Source of the DNA: Ancylostoma caninum
Taxonomy: Eukaryota; Nematoda; Chromadorea; Rhabditida; Ancylostomatidae
NCBI GenBank assembly: GCA_037903475.1
Contig: JBAJFG010000146.1
Location: forward strand, 62,001 to 126,000
Reading direction: 5' to 3'
DNA: 64,000 nt
Below the pieces are notes generated by a model, which did not search any database, had not been told where the DNA came from, and saw only the letters and a program-made list of their open reading frames with translations. Positions within the stretch are counted from its first letter, which is position 1; every line of letters starts with the position of its first letter. The translations under genes were made by a program, and so were the position numbers. Shown here in pieces: positions 56,956 through 64,000 of this stretch.

Positions 56956-58780
56956 TTAGATTTGAGTTTAAAAACGTAGGAAGAAAACTTTGCGAACCCC
57001 AAGCTGGCTACCGTTGAGAATGAGATTTCAGGAGAAAATAAATACAAAATTACCGAATACCTCCTGTTCAGAGTGATTGAGTTTGAAGTCATTAACTACA
57101 ATCACCCGAAAATCGCTTCGGCTCATCATCTGTTCGTGGCTCCAAAGAAAGGTATGAAAAGAGCTAGGGAGAATATTCAAGAGGCTTTTCGAAGAGGGGG
57201 AAAAGACCTCTCAGAATTTTACATAAGTTGGCTTGAAGTTGCTCAAATTTCACGGAGAAGAAAAGTTCATTCGTGCATAGCGAAAACGGCAATAAATTTC
57301 GCACTAACCCAATACATTGTTTCGATAACATGTCTAGATGAGCATGCTTGAGCTGTATTCATAGATCTACATACATGTACGTCAAAAGTCTTTGAACAAA
57401 CACAACTGCTCAAGGAAATAGAAAAATCTGAGAATTCACAGCTGTTTCAGAAGCATAGTTATTATTCTGTCTCATAGAAGTTCCTCCTAGCTTAGGAGCA
57501 TAAGTTGTGGCAGTATGAGTACACGTGTCAACTCTGGCATGCACGTAATCTCCGAAGATTCTGCTCCGCAAAATCTCTTCCTCCTTGCCAGATATCTCCT
57601 CTGTAAGGTAGAAGAAAATAGTTGGTAAAAAGCTTAAAAATTAGGAATGTGGAATAGAAAGTAAGTTGATGCAAGTCTTTGCCCTTTCACGAAGCTTTCT
57701 GAACAATGCCCTCCTCTATCACTTACTTTGCTTCACCAACCCAGCAAAATTCTCGGCTTTGTATTAAATTGATTGTGGTGGAATGAAGTGCCTGCGTCTC
57801 ATTAACGTGAGGCAAACACAACAGCTCATGACTCATTTGCAGAGATTATCCAGTATCCATTATGCACCAAGCAGCACTAATGGGCGAGAAGCATGTATCT
57901 AGGCCCTCCTATCCAAGCCCGATATCTTTCAGCCAAGAGAGCGAGGCGAAGCCTGTGAAGGAGGCACGTGTTTGAACGGATGGAAAACGGTATCCCCGTT
58001 TCCGTCTGATTTATCACGTGTTTCATATCCAACTCTTCTCATATTCAAGTTAAACGGGGTATCCAAATGAACCGCAACTAAACCCTGCAAGCACTAAGAC
58101 TCCTAGCATTGCTGATGTTATGCGAATACGTTCTAGACCGGAAAAAAAAACTGCGCAGATGCTTCTTCATTAACTTGAAATTAGGTTATCGGTCGCATGT
58201 TTCCCTCAAATAACTACCAAATCCTCAATATGCCCATTACTTACGTACATAACCCTGGAGAGAAGTGCCGCGAAAACTTTCGTTCAACACTTGAGCTGTT
58301 GGGTGATCCGTGGGTTTTATTACGAAATCATCCATTTTTATTCCTTCTTTTATCCCCCGGGTAGCCTTCCAGAACTTACAAGGGGAGTGCTCGGACCTGA
58401 GCTGCCAATCTAATACGAAACCTATGTACATTGTTAGAAGGCTAGTCCAACATGATGTTACATGCTATATCTGAAACTTGCTAAATGGTTTATAGAAGGT
58501 CAAAATTCCGACGTGGATTATTTCCAACCACGAGGTCGCGAGCAGCACAAGGCGTTCCCCAACCAGCAACGGAAGGGGCGGAAGCTACAACACACTGCCA
58601 AAGTATACTTCCCTTGTCCCTTGTTAGAATATTTCGAGGTGGAAGCAGGCTCAAGCGTGTGCTGATAAATTATCAACGGGGGATCTTATGATGGGTGGAC
58701 AAAGGGGGGGGGGGGGGGGGGGCGCAGAGCAAGGAAATCGTGGTTGGGGTGGGGAATTCGTGTACTACTTTGAGTGGTAC
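56956..58780. other. No gene recognised; poly-G run at 58705-58722
   Basis: The 92-codon plus-strand frame at 57073-57351 has no family motif. A run of about 18 G lies near 58705. I saw no other structure. Confidence 0.4.
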
Positions 58781-58880
58781 TACAGCCATGCCTCCGAGCG
58801 AGGCTGAATTTCAGACGGTCATTTTTGTGCATAGGTACTGCCAGTCCTACTCATCCATGAAGGCCTACAAGAAGTCCTAC
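58781..58880 (+). repeat. Dispersed repeat F, copy 1
   Basis: CTACAGCCATGCCTCCGAGC followed by TACTGCCAGTCCTACTC matches two further copies at 62312-62400 and 62648-62745 in the same orientation. Confidence 0.65.
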
Positions 58881-59548
58881 TAGGGAACTTACCCTGCTGT
58901 GCGTTGCTTCCGAGTTTGAGTCATCCAGCATCAATGGGAAAGATTCAGCAGAGGGATTAAAGGCAGTGTCCCAGGCAAAATTTTCTAGTATTCGGTTTCT
59001 GTGGTTCCTAGGCCAGTTTGCCTCTCTAATTCCAGATATTCCGAAACTTGCATATCAGAAAACCCTCCAAAAACCCTTTTCTGAGATCCTTCTTAACTTA
59101 TTCAGACGAGATGTCCGACGGCTCTCTCTCTCGTCAGTAGAGGGCGCAGAGAAAATTTTCATCGATCGATAGCGCCCGTTGGCTGCCTCAGTTTTAGCTT
59201 CAATATCACTGCTATAGCACTTTTTGAGCAGATTTAACAAGAAGAGGTATATTTCGATTATTGCTGTTGTCGACAATGTATGTTCGCAGTGCAGAAACTG
59301 TCTTTTTCACAAAATAAGTTTTTCTTTTTCGCCGTTTCTTGGTATCATGGTAACTAATTAATGTGAAAGTTGAGATTGACTATCAAAATATTTTTTTCAT
59401 CGATCGATAGCGCCAGTTCGCTGCCTCAGTTTTAGCTTCAATAATTCAGTTTGCTTTCCTTCAGAGGTCCGTATCTCTGCTATAGCACTTTTTGAGCAGT
59501 TTTACCAGGAAGAGGTAAGCTTGAATTATTGCTATTGTTGACAATGTA

Positions 59549-61560
59549 TTACAGGAAGCTCTAAATGTCCACAGTCAAGAGGGCGTGGCCACGACGCGGC
59601 TTTAGGCAGAGACCAGGCCCCGGCATGAGGTCTTCCCCGGGCCAGAATCAAAACGAAGCCCCCTTTGAAAAACCAAAATTTTACGAAGCCCCCTTTGAAC
59701 ATGCAAACGAAAGGAAAACGTTAACCCACTCTAAAAATAGGAGTTCCGGGGAACAGCTCATGGTGGGGCACGAGTTCATAGTGCAAACTACAATCCGAGG
59801 GACGTAAAGGCATAACATTCTGATTCTGAAGCAAAAAAAAATTGAAAAAGGCATAGATTTGAAGAAAAAACCTTCAATCCGAAAAGGAACGGATTAAAAA
59901 GTTGGGCAGACCAAAGGACAATTTATACCAGATGCGTGCGTTTGACGCGCGTGCGTCTATATGATGAAGGATAGGGCCAGTCGCATCGCTGACGCGGCTC
60001 AGGGGCACGCGTTTGGACGCTATTATGGTTGATGAGCGTCAAATCTGACGCGTCGGCCTGAAATTCCACGAAGTTTTCGCGATGTCTCGATGCGGCGAAG
60101 ATCAGAACGCAGTTTGTTCGCGGTAAAGCCAGGAAAATTCGCATCCTGCCGCGCATTCTCTTCTCCTCTTCGTTTTGCATTGTGCATCGCCGCGTCAAAT
60201 TTGACGCGCATAAACCATAAATACCGCCTTACGGCCTCGAGGCGGCCGTACATTCTTTTCATTGAGGATGTACATGTCGAACGGTCCTCATGGACGATCC
60301 TTCGCAAGTTGATGCGTGCGTCTGACGCACGCAGCTGGTGTAAATTAGCCTACAAACCAGTGAAGATGAACAGGTGATTCTTGTTACAAGGGAGAACGCG
60401 TTGAAACTAGTCCGCTGCGTCGTTCGATTGGAGCACATATTCTACAGGCTTGGACTCCGTAGGATTCCAAGGATTCCTGCACAATGTAAACGCAACGGAA
60501 TGATTTGATTTCTTCAATAACTAAAGAACTAAAGGGGTGCTACAAGTGTTCACTGCGAAAGCCCGAAAACTATGTGAAATAAAAAAGTGTATGCTCATTA
60601 TTTATTTTGAACGCCAAATTACCTCAAGTTAGCAACACTCCGAAAACTCGCATGAATCCCATACTTCATGGATCGAATCCACCAGGTGCTTGAACGATGA
60701 AGCGGACCTTGGAAAAAAAGTGTATGCTACAAAAGTCCAAAAATTTTGTGAACTGAAAAAGTGTATGCTCAGTTTGTGATTTAGGTCGCCCTGGGCGACC
60801 TGGAGGGCGACCTGGGGTCTCCCTCACATATATTTTTCGCGCCGTACATCGGTTCTGGCAACACTGAGCATACAGTTGTATTGCCCCCTTAGATCTCACC
60901 ATACTCCAATTTTCGAGCCCAATCTTAAAGTCTGGACTTCGCAGCAGCTCCACGAAATTTCCGGAAAAGGGTTTTTCGCGTATATCTTTCGTGCGGTACA
61001 TAAGTTTTGATCGTCCGTTCAAACAGTTGTAGTGTTCCCTTAGTTCTTCTGTTAGTGAAGATATCATGTCATTTGGTTGCGTTTAGACTGCGCAGGAATA
61101 CTTAAATTCTACGGTGTATGTAGAATATGTGCTCCAATCGGAATACTTGGACCGGACAGTCGCCTGGCCGCTCAAAGAGCGAACAGCCTCGTTGCAGGCC
61201 ATTTTTCGGCATCGGTCGCCCCTGTTGCGCCGCTCAAATCACGAGCACGCTCAATGATGAGGTCACTTAACTTATTTAATGCCCCTACCTCGCCTGATGA
61301 ATGTGATGCTTCCCTTAGAAGCAACAAACGCAATCTTTTCCAGTACGAAGCCCCCTTTGCCTTTCGGCCCTTTTACGAAGCCCAGCTTGCCCTCGGGGAG
61401 ACCTGTGCTGGGGCCTGGCAGAGACACAAGCGCTCTGCATCCTGCCACCGATTGTCTGCAGAGTCAAAGAAGCCAGAGGCAGCACAGAGAGCGCTGTGTC
61501 TAATCAAGGAGCCGCGACGTGGCCACGCCCCTCTTGACTACGGACATTTTGAGCTTCCTG
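59549..61560. mobile_element. 2-kb DNA transposon with about 54-bp inverted ends and TA target
   Basis: TACAGGAAGCTCTAAATGTC at 59550 is matched in reverse complement at 61562, and the match continues through CAAGAGGGCGTGGCCACG. TA lies at both junctions. The empty site is preserved in the neighbouring duplicate (ACAATGTATGTTCGCAGTG at 59271), against ACAATGTA and TACGTTGGCAGTG on the two sides here. The interior has no recognised transposase. It shares a segment with 2880-3135 and contains a nested MITE at 59916-60350. Confidence 0.88.
59916..60350. mobile_element. MITE nested in the 2-kb transposon
   Basis: GGACAATTTATACCAGATGC followed by GTGCGTTTGACGCG is matched in reverse complement at 60310-60350 (GACGCACGCAGCTGGTGTAA then ATTAGCC). 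The interior is unusually GC-rich and has smaller palindromes (CGCGTCAAATTTGACGCG at 60193-60210). No protein is recognised. Confidence 0.78.
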
Positions 61561-61949
61561 TACGTTGGCAGTGCAGAAACTGTCTTTTTCACAAAATAAG
61601 TTTTTCTTTTTCGCCGTTTCTCGGTATCATGGTAACTAATTGATGTGAAAGTTGAGATTGACTATCAAAATATTTTGCTGCCCGATCTACAGTATAAGAA
61701 TAACCCCCTCTAAAATGTGATCGTGGAACGCTCCCCCCGAGTATAGACCCGTAAACCGTAGATCCAGGATCATCTGAAACGAAGAATTGGAGTGTGCAAC
61801 AGTACCTGGATGTTTGGAACATATACGCAAACTTGAGACGCATAGAGATCTCCCAGAAATGAATCAATCACAGTAGAGAGACGCTGCCAAGACCGACTTC
61901 ATATTTTCCAACGATGCCCCACGTTACACAAATTCGCGCAAAATGGCGA

Positions 61950-62130
61950 ACGCCGGGTGGGCGGGCTGGGCACTGGGGATGGGTTTGCGTACTGGGTCTA
62001 AGGCGGATATCTCACTTATTTCTGCGACTTTTTCGCTGAAACTTTGGCAGTTGCCTATGGAGTCGACCCGCTACCATAATCTAATGTGCACTCAAGCTAA
62101 GAGGTTTTGCCTGGACACTGCCTTTGAGGA
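61950..62130 (+). repeat. Dispersed repeat E, copy 2
   Basis: It matches 39765-39898: TTATTTCTGCGACTTTTTCG, TATGGAGTCGACCCGCTA and GAGGTTTTGCCTGGACAC. The two copies share orientation and about 85% identity by eye. Confidence 0.75.
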
Positions 62131-62139
62131 AGTGATGTT

Positions 62140-62760
62140 GTTCGGCAAAATGGCCTTTTTTTTACTCGTGTTTATCGACTGGATTGAAGCAGGAAAGATG
62201 ACAACTGTGGAGAAGCGAACTACCGTATCTGAGAGCACGAATCTTTACTAACTAAAACGGAGAAGAAAAAAACCTGCATCTCAACCGGCAAGGTCTCCTA
62301 TTATTCATGTCCAACTACAACCATGCCTCCGAGCAAGCCAAAATTTTAGGTGAAAATTTTTTCACGTTAGGTTCGTACTCCCAGTCCTACCTAGTTCTGC
62401 GAGCCGGCAAGAAGCCATTCTGTGGATCTTATCTAGCTGTGACCTATCCCTATATTCAGGTCTCCAAGTTCAAGAGAAAAGGTTCAGCACGGGAATTATG
62501 AAGATGAGGTTTCGTCAACAAAAATGGCCTTTTTTACATGTTTTTGTCGACGAAGCTGAACGAAGTGGTGGCAGCTGAGAAAAAAAAAGGAGCTGTACAG
62601 CCTAAAAGCGCAAACATTCGACTATTTAAAACTGGAAATCGTGTCCGACTACAACCATGCCTCTGCGCAAGCCAAAATTCTAGGCGAACATTTCTGCACG
62701 TCCGTACTGCTAGTCCTACTCAGTCCTGTGGGCCAATAAAGAGTCGTTTCGTGCATTACG
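62140..62760 (+). repeat. Diverged tandem duplication, period about 335-370 bp
   Basis: AAAATGGCCTTTTTTTTACTC at 62148 recurs as AAAATGGCCTTTTTTACATG at 62521. ACTACAACCATGCCTC with GCAAGCCAAAATT at 62315 recurs at 62650. The second half of each unit is repeat F. The region is non-coding. Confidence 0.7.
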
Positions 62761-63477
62761 TTCGACTATCTCGAGTTCAGTACAAGCGCACGTTATTTTA
62801 CATCGTGCAAAAATTTTAACCGCGGAGGGGATCAACCCTTGACTGCATAGCTGACGTATATCGATGTTTTTCATGACAAATTTGAAGCAAATTGCTTGAG
62901 TAGGTCTGAACCACGCTTTTAGATATTCGCCGACCGCGTACATCTCAACTTCTTGCAAAAATGCTGGGTAGAGAGGGGTCGAACCCTAGGAGGTGTATGC
63001 GGCGGCAACTCCTACTGCTGCTATAACGTTTGGAATTGAAGTCCAAACACTCACTGAAGTGCTCCTGCGCATTTCCACCCTATTACTATGTTTCCGGTCA
63101 TCCATAGATCATATCTGGGTCTGACAAAATCGATCGCGCATAGCATTTCTGTACAATCAGTTATCTGAACTTGAGAGTTCTTAACCTGTCTGTTTTTTTT
63201 TTGTTTTTGTCCAAATTTCTTTTCCACAGCTGATTAGCTGCTTTTTAGTGTTCCTTCACTGTCTGCATTTTCATTCTCATTTCTCACCTCATTTGAGAAT
63301 TTGTGGGCGAAGGGGCGGAAGTCGTATTTTTGGCGAGTAAAAAGGGGGTCATATAGGGGTCGCCTTTTTATCATCATCACGCTTGACCCTGGGTGGAATT
63401 ATTAGCTTCTGTAAACCATTCAGCAGATTTCAGATATAGCCTGAACATTATGCTGGACAAGCCTTCCAACCATATAG
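62761..63477. other. No gene recognised; tRNA-like boxes only
   Basis: Two stretches (62820-62850 and 62960-63000) share a GCAAAAAT then GAGGGGNTCAACCC-like sequence resembling a tRNA B box on the minus strand (GGGTTCGACCCC). No acceptor stem or A box can be paired around them, so they may be SINE-like remnants. CACGCTTGACCCTGG at 63381 matches the family end noted at 24330. Confidence 0.35.
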
Positions 63478-63529
63478 GTGCCGTCTCGAAGTAGCAGCTT
63501 GACTCCGTGCACTTCTTTTGTTAGAATAT

Positions 63530-64000
63530 TCCGTTTTTATTGCAAGATAGAACAAGTACAACACCAGGTAGTCACCAGAAGATGGGGAATACTGCGTCCA
63601 GTTAAGCTCGGCAATAGGCTACTAAGACCTTACTTAATATTTCATTTCCCGGAAGAGCGGGAAAGTCACGTCACTACAAAACTGACGTAAGTGGTCACTA
63701 ATGAAGTTGAAGAATTTGGAATCGATGTAGGATGGAAATGCGTACAGTTCGTGTAATCTACTTCAATTCACCCTAAACCTGAACTAAATCGCTCAAAGCG
63801 CTAATCATAGCACACCGAAGCACGTTAGAGCCTGTAGAAGGACATGTCGGAAATTGTGAATGGAGCAAATTTTCATCCCCAACCTGGGAACATTTTCAGC
63901 AAATCTCTTGTTTGAGCGAGCGTGTTGATGAGCTGTCAATTCCAAAAAGCGAGGCTAAGGGGCACTAAGTCTCTTCCAAACTGACTTAGATTTGCTTATG
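63530..64000. repeat. Dispersed repeat, right-hand copy
   Basis: It is a diverged direct copy of 165-620 at the start of the window. Shared parts include GTAGTCACCAGAAGATGGGG against GTGGTCACTAGACGTTGGGG, TGAATGGAGCA against TCATTGGAGCA, and GAGCGTGTTGATG. It continues to the window edge. Confidence 0.55.

Larger units (their letters stand above)
58950..61895 (+). repeat. Dispersed repeat D, copy 2, partly duplicated and interrupted
   Basis: 58958-59278 matches copy 1 at 37213-37540, and 61690-61895 matches 37550-37740. Between them the block CATCGATCGATAGCGCC through ACAATGTA occurs twice (59158-59278 and 59399-59548). A 115-bp block (GCAGTGCAGAAACTGTCTTT onward) also occurs twice (59285-59398 and 61568-61680). 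A partial tandem duplication followed by insertion of the transposon at 59549-61560 between the second pair explains this order. Confidence 0.78.

Noticed and set aside
61077..61643. 188-codon frame inside the 2-kb transposon as its transposase
   Set aside because: No DDE/D or zinc-finger motif, and the frame runs out through the inverted terminus into flanking sequence.
62820..63010. Pair of tRNA B-box-like sites
   Set aside because: No A box or acceptor stem at the right distance. Probably a small dispersed repeat.

Overview
This 64-kb window is eukaryotic and most likely from a clade V (strongylid or hookworm-like) nematode. The one host gene that can be modelled has very short introns (54 to 62 bp). 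The mobile-element mix is also typical of such genomes: RTE-like and CR1-like LINEs, BEL/Pao, Tc1/mariner, Helitrons ending in CTAG, and many palindromic MITEs, several of which begin TTAAAGGCAGC. The assignment rests on this pattern and not on a marker gene. I found no rRNA, no convincing tRNA, no CRISPR array and no bacterial-type operon.

Layout. 0-3 kb: a dispersed repeat, then a 2.3-kb palindrome (two 1.1-kb arms, about 99% alike, 84-bp spacer). 5-16 kb: an inverted repeat, a non-autonomous Helitron with a 119-bp minisatellite, a GC-rich minisatellite interrupted by a hAT-like MITE with an 8-bp target duplication, and a palindromic MITE. 16-20 kb: a decayed autonomous Helitron (Rep and helicase) on the minus strand. 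20.5-22.7 kb: a Tc1-like pseudogene, a mariner with both inverted ends, and a MITE inside a (TA)n tract. 22.8-32.5 kb: further minisatellite, palindromic MITEs and a rearranged direct/inverted duplication.

34.1-36.6 kb holds the only recognisable host gene: six exons of a Golgi alpha-mannosidase II-like (GH38) protein with a type II membrane anchor, zinc-ligand motif and catalytic Asp. The likely seventh exon carries an in-frame TGA and the rest of the roughly 1,100-residue family protein is not seen, so this is a truncated gene or pseudogene. A mariner remnant lies in its large fifth intron.

37-46 kb: dispersed repeats, an RTE-clade reverse-transcriptase pseudogene, a second copy of the TTAAAGGCAGC MITE and a foldback element. 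46.1-49.7 kb: a nearly intact CR1-like LINE on the minus strand, whose ORF2 has endonuclease and reverse transcriptase and is interrupted by one TGA near its end. 50-55 kb: a nested stack in which a BEL/Pao LTR element lies between mariner-like inverted ends and its 3' LTR is itself interrupted by another inverted-repeat element. 56-62 kb: an inverted duplication, a mariner fragment and a 2-kb TA-flanked transposon with a nested MITE inside a partly duplicated dispersed repeat. The window ends in a diverged copy of the repeat with which it begins.

Overall this is a transposon graveyard around a broken glycosidase gene. No cooperating gene system is visible. The most informative features are the young palindrome, the GH38 gene, the nearly complete CR1 element, the nested insertions that can be dated relative to one another, and the frame-breaking short tandem duplications inside the Helitron.
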